The position numbers were made by a program, and so were the translations under genes. Below, in pieces: positions 1 through 7,659 of a stretch of DNA of 57,547 nt. Numbering within the stretch: position 1 is the first letter of the stretch; each line of letters starts with the position of its first letter. The notes below the pieces were generated by a model. The model made no database searches and was not told the origin of the DNA. It worked only from the letters and a program-made list of their open reading frames with translations. The DNA is from Candidatus Dechloromonas phosphorivorans (GTDB lineage: Bacteria > Pseudomonadota > Gammaproteobacteria > Burkholderiales > Rhodocyclaceae), in contig JADKIP010000004.1 in assembly GCA_016721185.1 (NCBI GenBank), forward strand, positions 1 through 57,547, given 5' to 3'.

Positions 1-1151
1 AGCGTGGATTGAAACGGCGGATTCGGCGGCGGTATGGCTGTCGATCAATGGCATCGCTCCCCGGCAGCAGGGGGCGTGGATTGAAAACGACCAAAGAAAT
101 CACCGACAAACCGACAATCACCGCATCGCTCCCCGGCAAGGGGGAGCGTGGATTGAAACACGGGCAGTCACCGACAAGCCGACAATCACCGCATCGCTCC
201 CCGGCAACGGGGAGCGTGGATTGAAACTTGGCGCCACTTCAGAAACAAGCCCAAAGGTTATGCAGCATCGCTCCCCGGCAACGGGGAGCGTGGATTGAAA
301 CAAAACCGAGTAAGCGGCGCTGTTGAATAATGCCGCTCGGGCATCGCTCCCCGGCAACGGGGAGCGTGGATTGAAACACGTCGGCGTGGTCGATGCGGAG
401 CAGCCGCGTGCGCATCGCTCCCCGGCAACGGGGAGCGTGGATTGAAACAGCTCTTAGCTTCTCGGCAACCCGAGGAGTTTCTGCTCCAGGCATCGCTCCC
501 CGGCAACGGGGAGCGTGGATTGAAACACTTAGCTTGGTCGGCCCAACGCCGCCAACGTATGCATCGCTCCCCGGCAACGGGAGCGTGGATTGAAACAGCG
601 GGAAGCCCTGCTGACCGCCCACGCATCGCTCCCCGGCAACGGGGAGCGTGGATTGAAACCCATGCGCGCCAGCTCCGTTGTAAGCCGCTGCATCGCTCCC
701 CGGCAACGGGGAGCGTGGATTGAAACGACCAGCTTCAAACGCGCCGCGCTCATAGCCACGCATCGCTCCCCGGCAACGGGGAGCGTGGATTGAAACCGCT
801 TGGACCTAGAGGGTTATGAAGACCCGGTAGGCATCGCTCCCCGGCAACGGGGAGCGTGGATTGAAACCGCCGTACCGACGCGCCTGGGTAAAGCCAACCG
901 CCCGCATCGCTCCCCGGCAACGGGAGCGTGGATTGAAACCTATTGGATCCGCTGTTGGCGAATCAAATCCATCGCATCGCTCCCCGGCAACCGGGAGCGT
1001 GGATTGAAACCGGTTTTACCAATGTCAAAGCAAAGCGCAGTGAGGCATCGCTCCCCAGCAACGGGGAGCGTGGATTGAAACCTCGGTCTCGTTTCAATAA
1101 CTGTACGGGGCAGTGCACCGCTTCCTGGAAACAGGGGTCGTAGATTAAAAC
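1..1151 (+). CRISPR. CRISPR array, trailer end (15 full repeats, 1 partial, 1 degenerate terminal repeat)
   Basis: The repeat is 37 bases, begins GCATCGCTCCCC, has a short palindrome around GGCAACGG, and ends GTGGATTGAAAC. Repeats start at 51, 123, 191, 265, 341, 412, 490, 561, 623, 690, 760, 831, 904, 974 and 1045; bases 1-15 are the end of another. A strongly decayed copy at 1115-1151 closes the array. Repeats at 561 and 904 lack one G. The copy at 51 differs from consensus at four positions and the one at 123 at one. Spacers are 26-41 bases. The ATTGAAAC end, which forms the crRNA 5' handle in several type I and III systems, and the decayed right-hand repeat both indicate transcription left to right with the leader off the window. 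No cas gene is visible, so I do not assign a subtype. Confidence 0.98.
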
Positions 1152-1221
1152 CAAGCTGCCTACTCACCCCAGACAGCGCAAAAGGAGCATCACCCCTTAA
1201 CCAAAAATCGCATCAAGGCTT

Positions 1222-1266
1222 GATGACAGCTTCTGTAACCAAAATATCAAAATCTGCGGCGATAAT
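1222..1266 (+). promoter_or_regulatory. Pho box and -10 of the outer-membrane protein gene
   Basis: Units of 11 bases are visible: GATGACAGCTT (1222-1232), CTGTAACCAAA (1233-1243) and ATATCAAAATC (1244-1254). After 6 more bases comes GATAAT (1261-1266), a good -10. The gene starts at 1276, so the leader is very short. The spacing matches PhoB-activated promoters, where tandem 11-mers replace the -35. The central unit is strong, the outer ones weaker. Confidence 0.55.
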
Positions 1267-1275
1267 TGCGGGCTC

Positions 1276-1965
1276 ATGAAAAATCTACTATCCATTTCTC
1301 TGTTGGGCTTCGCGATCTCCTTGGCGACGCCCGCCCAGGCGGCTCGCCCGATGATTACCGACGATGCCCGCCTGACCGATGCCGGCGCCTGCCAGATGGA
1401 AACGTGGGTGCATATTCATCAAGATGAGCGCGAGTTCTGGGCCTTGCCGGCGTGTAATCCCGGCGGGAATTTCGAGCTGACTTTGGGTGGTGCGCTGGCG
1501 TATACCGACGGCCAGAAGCAGCATGGCGCGCTGCTTGTGCAGGGCAAAACGCTGATCAAGCCGCTCACGACCAACAGCTACGGCATCGGCTTTGCTGCCG
1601 GCTATGCCACCCAGCCGGGCAGCGAGCAATCGGGGTCGCCTTACCTATATGTTCCGGTCAGTTTTTCGCTGGCGGATGACCGCGTCGTCATTCACACCAA
1701 CCTCGGCAATCTGCGCGAACGCGAAACCCGGAAAAACCACCTGACCTGGGGCGTCGGTGGCGAGCTGCAAACTACCGAACGACTTTATGTCATTGCCGAA
1801 AGTTACGGTCAGGACAAAGGCAGCGCCTTTTTTCAGACCGGGCTGCGCTACTGGGTCATGCCTGGTCACGTTCAGATCGACACTACCTATGGCAGCCGGT
1901 TTGGGCATAGCCGTGAGGAACGCTGGCTTTCAATCGGGTTACGGCTGATCACCCCGTCTTTGTAA
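1276..1965 (+). CDS. outer-membrane beta-barrel protein, function unknown
   Basis: A 229-residue protein with a clear signal peptide (MKNLLSISLLGFAISLATPAQA, cleavage after AQA at about residue 22). The mature part alternates polar and hydrophobic residues with many aromatics and ends in a strand-like segment, as in transporter-type outer-membrane barrels. I cannot name a substrate. A Pho-box-like promoter lies directly upstream and another regulatory site overlaps its stop codon, so a role at the cell surface under phosphate limitation is an inference. Compact barrels of this kind are often annotated only as hypothetical. The ATG at 1276 is chosen because it begins the signal peptide. Confidence 0.8.
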   Translation: MKNLLSISLLGFAISLATPAQAARPMITDDARLTDAGACQMETWVHIHQDEREFWALPACNPGGNFELTLGGALAYTDGQKQHGALLVQGKTLIKPLTTNSYGIGFAAGYATQPGSEQSGSPYLYVPVSFSLADDRVVIHTNLGNLRERETRKNHLTWGVGGELQTTERLYVIAESYGQDKGSAFFQTGLRYWVMPGHVQIDTTYGSRFGHSREERWLSIGLRLITPSL

Positions 1966-1981
1966 TATTTCTGTAAAGAAA
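1960..1981 (+). promoter_or_regulatory. Pho-box-like direct repeat before the cyclic-nucleotide-domain gene
   Basis: Two adjacent 11-mers, TTGTAATATTT and CTGTAAAGAAA, resemble PhoB half-sites (CTGTMAT/CTGTAAC type). The first overlaps the stop codon of the barrel-protein gene. A -10 at the usual 6-base distance is not obvious; GGTAAA at 1998-2003 is possible. The site is weaker than the other Pho boxes in this window. Confidence 0.4.
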
Positions 1982-2035
1982 CAGATCGCCGCCCCGTGGT
2001 AAAAGTCTCTTTCCCTTCATCTGGAATTGTCACTC

Positions 2036-2410
2036 ATGGTTTTTTTCGAGCTTTTTGCGCACAACCCCACGATCATCCACGTTGCTGCCGGGCAGCCGCT
2101 GTTTTCCGAGGGCGAAGAGGGGCACATGATGTTCGTCCTCTCGACCGGCACGGCCAATGTTATGGTCAGTGGTCACGTCCTTGAAACCTTGCAGCACGGC
2201 AGTATCGTCGGTGAGGTCGGCATCGTCCTGCCCGGCCCGCGTTCGGCGAGCGTGGTGGCACAGACGGATTGCGAGTTTGTCGCGGTCGACGAAAAACGCT
2301 TTCAGTTTCTCGTCCAGCAAACGCCGTTTTTCGCGACCCAGGTCATGCGCGTCATGGCCGAGCGACTGCGCCGGGTCAATCAGCGGCTATCGCCGACCCA
2401 TCCCGTTTAA
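2036..2410 (+). CDS. stand-alone cyclic nucleotide-binding domain protein
   Basis: About 124 residues forming one CRP-type sensor domain. The beta-roll begins at the N-terminus, and the phosphate-binding cassette region reads GSIVGEVGIVLPGPRSASVV, close to the family pattern (G-GE-----R-A). The usual CRP helix-turn-helix is absent; the protein ends in a helical RVMAERLRRVNQRL segment. Such single-domain proteins usually act by protein contact, not DNA binding. ATG at 2036 is preferred over the in-frame TTG at 2027. A Pho-box-like repeat lies upstream. The ligand is unknown. The gene ends convergently with the small Cys-rich gene, overlapping it by 4 bases. Confidence 0.8.
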   Translation: MVFFELFAHNPTIIHVAAGQPLFSEGEEGHMMFVLSTGTANVMVSGHVLETLQHGSIVGEVGIVLPGPRSASVVAQTDCEFVAVDEKRFQFLVQQTPFFATQVMRVMAERLRRVNQRLSPTHPV

Positions 2411-2601
2411 CCCGGCTGCAGCGAACGAAACTCGCCGCACCAGGCATGCAGGCTGACGGCGGGAAAACGCCAGTGGTGGGTTTCCCGCGGTGAGCTTTCG
2501 CCGGCAAACGCCGGTGGAAAGCGGTGACAGGTGCCATTCAGCGCGTCAGTGAATTTGAAATAGCGGCACTGCGCGCAGTTTTCTTCAATTGCATCATTCA
2601 T
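2407..2601 (-). CDS. small cysteine-rich protein, possible metal-binding domain
   Basis: A 64-residue protein with the pattern CAQCRYFK near the N-terminus, GTCHRFPP in the middle and WCGEFR near the end. That gives four cysteines (two in CxxC, then C and WC), spaced like small zinc or iron-sulfur knuckle domains found in many bacteria and phages. No signal peptide or membrane segment. The function is not known. The ATG at 2601 is the only reasonable start. It converges with the cyclic-nucleotide-domain gene. Confidence 0.65.
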   Translation of the reverse strand: MNDAIEENCAQCRYFKFTDALNGTCHRFPPAFAGESSPRETHHWRFPAVSLHAWCGEFRSLQPG

Positions 2602-2623
2602 CGTTGTTTACTCAGACGGGTGA

Positions 2624-3804
2624 TCAGGCGGCTGCGGTCAACGGCCTTTCCGATGCAATTTTAAGGCCCGCCTGTTCGCGGTAAAGGCAGGCCAAACGTC
2701 CCGCCATCGCCACATCCGACCATTCCTGCGCGTACACCAGGCTTCCTGGCGCAGATGGTGCCAAGCGCTGGGCTGATTGAGGAAATTGCCCAGCGTTTCG
2801 CCAAAAGCCTTGACCTCGGCCGGGGGTGAAATGGCACCACGGCCGGGCGAAAGAATATCTGTCGTCCCCATTTCGGACAGGGCGATCACCGGCAAACCGG
2901 CGGCCATTGCCTCCAGCAGCACCAGGCCCTGCGTTTCGGTACGCGAGGCAAATACAAAGGCATTGGCGGCGGCATAGCAATCCGGCAACGCCTGCTTGCG
3001 ATCGAGATAGCCGATGAACTGCACCGAATCGCGCAAGCCGAGGCTTTTGACCTGGGCTTTCAGATCATCCATCGCCGGGCCTTCGCCGGCCACCACCAAC
3101 AAAACATCCGGCCGCAATTGGCGAGCATGGATCAGGGCTTCGAGCAGGAAGCCGATGTTTTTCTCATGCGCCACCCGCCCGACAAAAAGCGCCAGCGGAC
3201 GGGTCGAAAGAATGCCGTGCTGGTAACGAAAAGCCTGACCGTTACCGCCGGCAAACTGGGCGAGCGGAATACCGGTCGGCAGCACATGCAGCGGCACGGT
3301 GACGCCGTAGCTATTCAGGCGTTGCTGCATGGCTGTCGAGGGCACGATGACGGCATCCAGCGCATTGCACTGCCGGCGCGACAGGGCGCGCGCCTGGCCC
3401 TTGAGCCAGCCCGAGGGAAGGAAAGGCGCGTAGTGCTGCAGGTACTCCTCGAACAACGTGTGATAGGTGGCGACCACCGGCAGGCCGAGGGTGCGGGCCG
3501 CTTTCAGGCCGGCGTACTGGGCGATGAACGGGGTCTGGATGTGGATCAGGTCGCAATCCTGCGCCGCTTCAAGCACGGTGCGATGCATGGCGCGCCAGCC
3601 GACCAGACGGTCTTCAGGATCACCCGGCACCGGCCGCCCGGCAACGCGAATGATGCCGGGCTCATCAGACTCATCACCGTAACGCGGCACGACCAGCCGG
3701 ACCTCGACACCCTGCCCGGCCAGCGTTTTGCGGAAGGTTTCAATCGAGGTCGATACTCCATTGACCCGGGGAAAATAAACGTCAGACACCATCAGGATGC
3801 GCAT
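2624..3804 (-). CDS. glycosyltransferase family 4, Agt-like (frameshift near 2746)
   Basis: GT-B glycosyltransferase, about 390 residues. It starts MRILMVSDVYFPRVNGVSTS, the donor/acceptor loop of this class, and has the C-terminal nucleotide-sugar site (LFVGRVAHEKN; later EAMAAGLPVIAL). After about residue 350 the open frame turns into non-homologous sequence. The natural end (EWSDVAMAGRLACLYREQAG, then a stop at 2624) is in another frame, so one base is probably missing or extra near 2746. It directly abuts the upstream metallophosphoesterase (TGA then ATG). That pairing, with a Pho box in front, matches PlcP-Agt lipid remodelling, where a glycosyltransferase sugar-coats diacylglycerol during phosphate starvation. 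A general lipid glycosyltransferase is the alternative. Confidence 0.8.
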
Positions 3805-4593
3805 TCAAGCCTCCGCATGTTCGGGTTCGATGATTGGCGTGGCCACCACGGGGCGCGTTTGCTGCATACCCCATTCGACCAGCTCGAGGCGACCGTCGAA
3901 GTGCTCGACGATGGCCGTACAGGAGTCGACCCAGTCGCCGCAATTGACGTAACTGAGGCCGTCGATTTCGCGGATCGTCGCCCAGTGGATATGGCCGCAG
4001 ATGACGCCATCCAGCCCCCGTTCGCGGGCGTGATGGATCGCCGAATCTTCAAAGTCGAAAATGAAATTGAGCGCCGTTTTGACCTTGCGCTTGGCGTAGC
4101 CGGCCAGCGACCAGTAGCCCGAGATGCCCAGCTTGCGCCGCCCCCAGGACAGCCAGTGATTAAGCCGGACCAGCAGGTAGGCCTTGTCGCCGAGCACCGC
4201 GACCCAGCGATGGTGGCGCGTTACCTGATCGAAAACATCGCCATGAATGAGCAGGAAGCGCCGGCCATCGGCCGTTTCGTGAATCAGCTCATCAACCACT
4301 TCGATCTCGCCGAAAATGATGCCGCAGTAGTCGCGCAGGGCTTCGTCGTGGTTACCGGGAATGAACACCACCCGCTCGCCATGCCGCGCCCGACGCAGCA
4401 GTTTCTGTACCACGGTGTTCTGCGCCGGCGTCCAGTAAATGCTGCGACTCATCGCCCAGAAGTCGATGATGTCGCCGATCAGATAAGTCTGTTCAGCCTG
4501 GTATTCGCGGAGGAAATCGAGCAGACGATCCGCCTGGCACGCCCGCGTGCCGAGGTGGATGTCGGAGAGAAAAACTGATCTGACCTTGGGCAT
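3805..4593 (-). CDS. metallophosphoesterase, PlcP-like or UDP-diacylglucosamine hydrolase-like
   Basis: About 262 residues with the full calcineurin-type metal set: SDIHLG near the start, GDIIDFW, PGNHDE, LIHGDVFD and CGHIHWA. It belongs to the family annotated as UDP-2,3-diacylglucosamine diphosphatase (LpxH-like). The same family contains PlcP, the phospholipase C that releases diacylglycerol from phospholipids in phosphate-starved bacteria. The adjacent GT4 gene and the Pho promoter favour the PlcP reading; LpxH activity cannot be excluded from sequence. ATG at 4593 is chosen over GTG at 4602 because the -10 element occupies 4601-4606. Confidence 0.8.
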   Translation of the reverse strand: MPKVRSVFLSDIHLGTRACQADRLLDFLREYQAEQTYLIGDIIDFWAMSRSIYWTPAQNTVVQKLLRRARHGERVVFIPGNHDEALRDYCGIIFGEIEVVDELIHETADGRRFLLIHGDVFDQVTRHHRWVAVLGDKAYLLVRLNHWLSWGRRKLGISGYWSLAGYAKRKVKTALNFIFDFEDSAIHHARERGLDGVICGHIHWATIREIDGLSYVNCGDWVDSCTAIVEHFDGRLELVEWGMQQTRPVVATPIIEPEHAEA

Positions 4594-4600
4594 GGCTGCC

Positions 4601-4656
4601 ACGATAGCCAGCGGTCGTGAAGGGGCTGTGACGCGATGATGACAATGCGGTTACGG
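4601..4656 (-). promoter_or_regulatory. Pho box with four 11-base units and -10, upstream of the plcP-like gene
   Basis: Read on the minus strand: CCGTAACCGCA (4656-4646), TTGTCATCATC (4645-4635), GCGTCACAGCC (4634-4624) and CCTTCACGACC (4623-4613). Exactly 6 bases later is TATCGT (4606-4601). The transcript would start almost at the ATG. The 6-base spacing equals that of the pstS promoter in this window. Confidence 0.65.
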
Positions 4657-4990
4657 TCATAAAAGCAATGGCTGGTAGCAGGGCCATCGAGATACGCGCT
4701 GACCGCTTTGGCTGAGGCTGCAAATGGATTATGACCTGTGGCTCGCTCAGCAGCGCCCTGCGCCAAAAGTTACGCGGGCACCGGGTTGCTGGTGGCGTGA
4801 GGTTTTGATGACTTGAAGAAATACCGTGGCGGGCTTTGATTTACCGAGGGCCAACCTTATTTACTCGAAAAATCAGCAAAAATCGAGATCAGATTAGATG
4901 GAAAACCATGTCGAGTCTGCCCCGATTCTCCGTAGGTCAAAAGCGGTTTGAGTTGGAAACAGAATGTGGCACTACGCAATCTCTGCCGAA
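4657..4990. other. intergenic stretch, nothing recognisable
   Basis: 334 bases between the plcP-like promoter and the HIT gene. I see no conserved frame, tRNA or hairpin with a T-run. If the HIT gene is frameshifted (see that entry), part of this stretch is its true 3' end, because a readable tail (AEMIRQRL) continues leftwards from about 5010. Confidence 0.5.
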
Positions 4991-5410
4991 TCATTTCGGC
5001 ATAGGCATCAATTGTTCGCGTGCTGGATCTTTGCGCGGCCAGGATAAGGCGATCCCATCATCGCCATGACGGGGCACCACATGCATATGGAAATGAAAAA
5101 CCGTCTGATCACCCTCTTTGCCATTGCACTGCAGAAGCGTCATTCCTGGCGGATCGAATGCCAACTTGACTGCCAGCGCAACCTGTCTGGCAGTCTGCAT
5201 CGCCGCTGCAGCCTCATCAGGCGTGATATCAAGCAACGTGGCCGCATGTCGCTTGAGTGCGACGAGGACGTGACCCGGATTGACTTGGCCAAGATCCATG
5301 AAAGCCACGGTTTGTTCATCCTCGTACACCTTTGACGCGGAAATTTCCCCTTTGATTAAGCGGCAGAAAATGCATGAGCCGGGCGGCGAGGTATCAACAA
5401 AATGGGGCAT
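4991..5410 (-). CDS. HIT family hydrolase/nucleotide-binding protein
   Basis: A 139-residue histidine-triad protein. The N-terminal zinc pair CIFC is followed by KVYEDE and the catalytic HFHMHVVPR (H-x-H-x-H). HIT proteins hydrolyse nucleoside phosphoramidates or dinucleotides in the cytosol. The last residues (MPMPK) look wrong: shifting frame by one near 5010 restores the normal ending DAYAEMIRQRL, so a single-base error or mutation near the 3' end is likely. It stands alone on the minus strand. Confidence 0.88.
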   Translation of the reverse strand: MPHFVDTSPPGSCIFCRLIKGEISASKVYEDEQTVAFMDLGQVNPGHVLVALKRHAATLLDITPDEAAAAMQTARQVALAVKLAFDPPGMTLLQCNGKEGDQTVFHFHMHVVPRHGDDGIALSWPRKDPAREQLMPMPK

Positions 5411-5475
5411 TTTTTATGCTCTGGATGAAGGCGAGAGCTTGAAATTTAGCACGTCTCGGGACAAAACATAGCCGC

Positions 5476-5520
5476 CTATGGTCGACGCCAAATTGGGGCT
5501 ATTTTCCGGTTGACCGTGCG
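5476..5520. repeat. inverted pair of degenerate TGCGGTCRAC motifs
   Basis: TATGGTCGAC (5478 region) and, on the other strand, CACGGTCAAC (ending near 5511) face each other. They share two AT-rich patches (AAATT and ATTTT) between them. Each differs from the window's repeated 10-mer at two positions, but the flanking layout matches. It lies between the HIT gene and the next minus-strand gene and may act as a transcription end. Confidence 0.4.
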
Positions 5521-5572
5521 GCCAGCCGTTGCCTTCAACGTCGTAAGATTTTCAAACCGCCATCGCCAGCGG

Positions 5573-5818
5573 CTAATGCCGCCAGATATACAAAGCCAGA
5601 CAAAGTGCAGCGCCGACGAGGTAGAGGATTGCTGTACTGGAAATGGCGTAGGGATAGAGCATCAGCGCGACGCCGATCCATTTGACCTTGTTGAGCAACA
5701 TGCGCTTGCCGTAGCGGTAGGCGGCAAAGCCGATCAGGCCGAAGAGGATTACGCCGATGAGATAGGCCGGGGTAGGCAAGGACAAGCCGAGACTACCGAG
5801 GGTGTTCAATTCATCCAC
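5573..5818 (-). CDS. small inner-membrane protein, unknown function
   Basis: An 81-residue protein with about three hydrophobic segments (residues near 17-33, 46-58 and 62-78) separated by a basic loop (RYGKRMLLNKVKW). No signal peptide and no family I can name with confidence. Its ATG overlaps the end of the upstream DUF2164 gene by 8 bases, so the two are probably translated from one transcript. The small size and multiple helices suggest a structural or accessory membrane protein. Confidence 0.65.
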   Translation of the reverse strand: MDELNTLGSLGLSLPTPAYLIGVILFGLIGFAAYRYGKRMLLNKVKWIGVALMLYPYAISSTAILYLVGAALCLALYIWRH

Positions 5819-6086
5819 GGCGCTTGCCCGGCCGCCCCGGCTTCAGCCAGTATTGAAATGCTTCTTCGTAAACCTCGACATCCAGTTCCATGACTTGCGC
5901 TTGCAGCCGTGCTTGGGCATCGGCGACGGCCTTGTTGTAAACGAGCGGCCCGACTTCCTTGAGGAAAAAGCCGAGCAGCGCACCGGCCGCCAGATTGCCG
6001 ATTTCCTCGTCCATGTTTTCGGCGAAGTAGCGCTGAATCGAGACGATGGCCGCCTGAGTGGCGTCGCTGGAGATTTCGATGGTCAT
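5811..6086 (-). CDS. DUF2164 family protein
   Basis: 91 residues. The core SIQRYFAENMDEEIGNLAAG followed by LLGFFLKEVGPLVYNKAVAD is the hallmark of DUF2164, small cytosolic helical proteins without known function. ATG at 6086 (MTIEISSDATQAAI) is chosen because the open frame further upstream has no family character. It is followed by the small membrane protein with an 8-base overlap. The C-terminus is basic (KPGRPGKRRG). Confidence 0.8.
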   Translation of the reverse strand: MTIEISSDATQAAIVSIQRYFAENMDEEIGNLAAGALLGFFLKEVGPLVYNKAVADAQARLQAQVMELDVEVYEEAFQYWLKPGRPGKRRG

Positions 6087-6255
6087 TGAATTAGGGGTGC
6101 TGAGAAGGTAGTTAGCCAGTGTGAACGTAGCGGCTGGAAAGCCGGACGGTTGGCATCGCCCGCCAGGGCAATCGTCATTGCCGGCGGCGCGGGAATGACG
6201 TTGAGCCAAGAAATTATCATCTGAACAAGTTTGCCCGGGTTGTAACAGCCAAGCC

Positions 6256-6284
6256 TTGACTCGGCTGCGGTCGACGCCTAAATT
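6256..6284 (+). promoter_or_regulatory. sigma-70 promoter of purT with an embedded TGCGGTCGAC motif
   Basis: TTGACT (6256-6261), a 17-base spacer, and TAAATT (6279-6284) make a good promoter 39 bases before the purT ATG. A strong ribosome site CAGGAG lies just before the ATG. The repeated 10-mer TGCGGTCGAC (6266-6275) sits entirely in the spacer. Confidence 0.6.
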
Positions 6285-6322
6285 CGCCCGATTTCCCCCA
6301 TCGCACGCCCCCAGGAGACTCC

Positions 6323-7537
6323 ATGAAAATCGGCACCCCGCTTTCCCCCACTGCCAAGCGCGTCATGCTGCTCGGCGCCGGCGAACTCGGCAAGGAAGTG
6401 ATCATTGCGCTGCAGCGCCTCGGCGTCGAGGTCATCGCCGTTGACCGTTACGAAAACGCCCCCGGCCATCAGGTGGCGCATCGCGCCCATGTCATTTCGA
6501 TGACCGATGGCGCCGCCCTGCGCCGGCTGGTTGAGTTGGAAAAGCCGCATCTGATCGTGCCGGAAATCGAAGCGATTGCCACCGACATGCTGGTCGAGAT
6601 CGAAGCCGCCGGGCTGGCCGAAGTCATCCCCACCGCCCGCGCCACCAAGCTGACCATGAACCGCGAAGGCATCCGCCGGCTGGCTGCCGAAGAACTGGGC
6701 GTGCCGACTTCAACCTACCGTTTCGCCGATACGCTGGCCGAATTGCAGGCGGCGATTGATGGCGCCAATGGTCAAAAAGGCATCGGCTACCCGTGCATCG
6801 TCAAACCGGTGATGTCCTCCTCCGGCAAGGGCCAATCAATGCTGCGTGCCCGGCCGACGTACAGACCGCCTGGGACTACGCCGCCAGCGGTGGCCGGGTC
6901 AATGCCGGGCGAATCATTGTCGAAGGCGTTATCGACTTTGATTACGAAATCACCCTGCTCACCGTGCGCGCCAAGGATGCCGAGCGGCGTCGTCCAGACC
7001 TATTTCTGCGAACCGATCGGCCACATTCAGGTGTCCGGCGATTACGTCGAATCCTGGCAGCCGCAGCCGATGAGCCCGGTGGCGCTGCAGAAATCTCAGG
7101 AAATCGCTGCCGCCGTCACCGGCAACCTTGGCGGCCGTGGCCTGTTCGGCGTCGAGCTGTTCATCAAGGGCGATCAGGTCTGGTTTTCCGAAGTCAGCCC
7201 GCGGCCGCACGACACCGGGCTGGTCACCCTCTGCTCGCAACGCTTCTCGGAATTTGAACTGCACGCCCGCGCCATCCTCGGCCTGCCGGTCGACACCGCC
7301 CTGCGCGAACCCGGCGCCTCGGCCGTGATTTACGGCGCCATGGAAGAAAAAGGCATTGCCTTTGAAGGGGTCGAACACGCCCTGGCTGTACCGCGTAGCG
7401 ATTTGCGCCTGTTCGGCAAACCGGAGTCGTTCAAGAAACGTCGGATGGGCGTTGCCGTGGCCAATGGCGACGACATCACGCAAGCAAGGGAACGGGCCAA
7501 ACTGGCCGCCAGCCGGGTCAAACCCGTCAAGTCCTGA
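6323..7537 (+). CDS. purT: formate-dependent phosphoribosylglycinamide formyltransferase (compensated double frameshift)
   Basis: ATP-grasp enzyme of purine synthesis: GAR plus formate plus ATP gives FGAR. 404 codons, normal length. The N-terminal MLLGAGELGKEV and the ATP-grasp start CIVKPVMSSSGKGQS are correct, as is the end from QTYFCEPIGHIQ onward (EVSPRPHDTG, GAMEEKGI). Between about 6840 and 6990 the frame reads nonsense, while another frame reads the expected DVQTAWDYAASGG and VEGVIDFDYEITLLT. So two compensating indels bracket about 50 codons. Taken literally the protein would lose part of its ATP site; sequence error is more likely. Confidence 0.93.
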   Translation: MKIGTPLSPTAKRVMLLGAGELGKEVIIALQRLGVEVIAVDRYENAPGHQVAHRAHVISMTDGAALRRLVELEKPHLIVPEIEAIATDMLVEIEAAGLAEVIPTARATKLTMNREGIRRLAAEELGVPTSTYRFADTLAELQAAIDGANGQKGIGYPCIVKPVMSSSGKGQSMLRARPTYRPPGTTPPAVAGSMPGESLSKALSTLITKSPCSPCAPRMPSGVVQTYFCEPIGHIQVSGDYVESWQPQPMSPVALQKSQEIAAAVTGNLGGRGLFGVELFIKGDQVWFSEVSPRPHDTGLVTLCSQRFSEFELHARAILGLPVDTALREPGASAVIYGAMEEKGIAFEGVEHALAVPRSDLRLFGKPESFKKRRMGVAVANGDDITQARERAKLAASRVKPVKS

Positions 7538-7543
7538 TGCGTT

Positions 7544-7584
7544 TCGACCGCAGCGTTCATGTTTTTCACGAATGCTGCGGTCGA
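7544..7584 (+). terminator. stem-loop after purT made from an inverted TGCGGTCGAC pair
   Basis: Arms 7544-7558 and 7570-7584 pair over 15 bases with one G-T wobble around an 11-base loop containing TTTTT. Each arm contains the window's repeated 10-mer or a one-mismatch copy. It begins 7 bases after the purT stop, so it probably ends that transcript. No T-run follows the stem. Confidence 0.55.
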
Positions 7585-7659
7585 CTGGATTTGCAAAAAT
7601 CGATTTCGCCATCAATTTCCGCCAGCGCGGAAATAAGGTTCAATCGATCACAAACTGGT

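Noticed and set aside
9..1167. Several open frames through the CRISPR array with repeated peptide patterns
   Set aside because: They are translations of repeat units; the 37-base periodicity is CRISPR, not protein repeats.
3118..4578. A 486-codon plus-strand frame
   Set aside because: It lies opposite the glycosyltransferase and metallophosphoesterase genes, whose motifs are intact; the frame is a shadow of GC-rich codon use.
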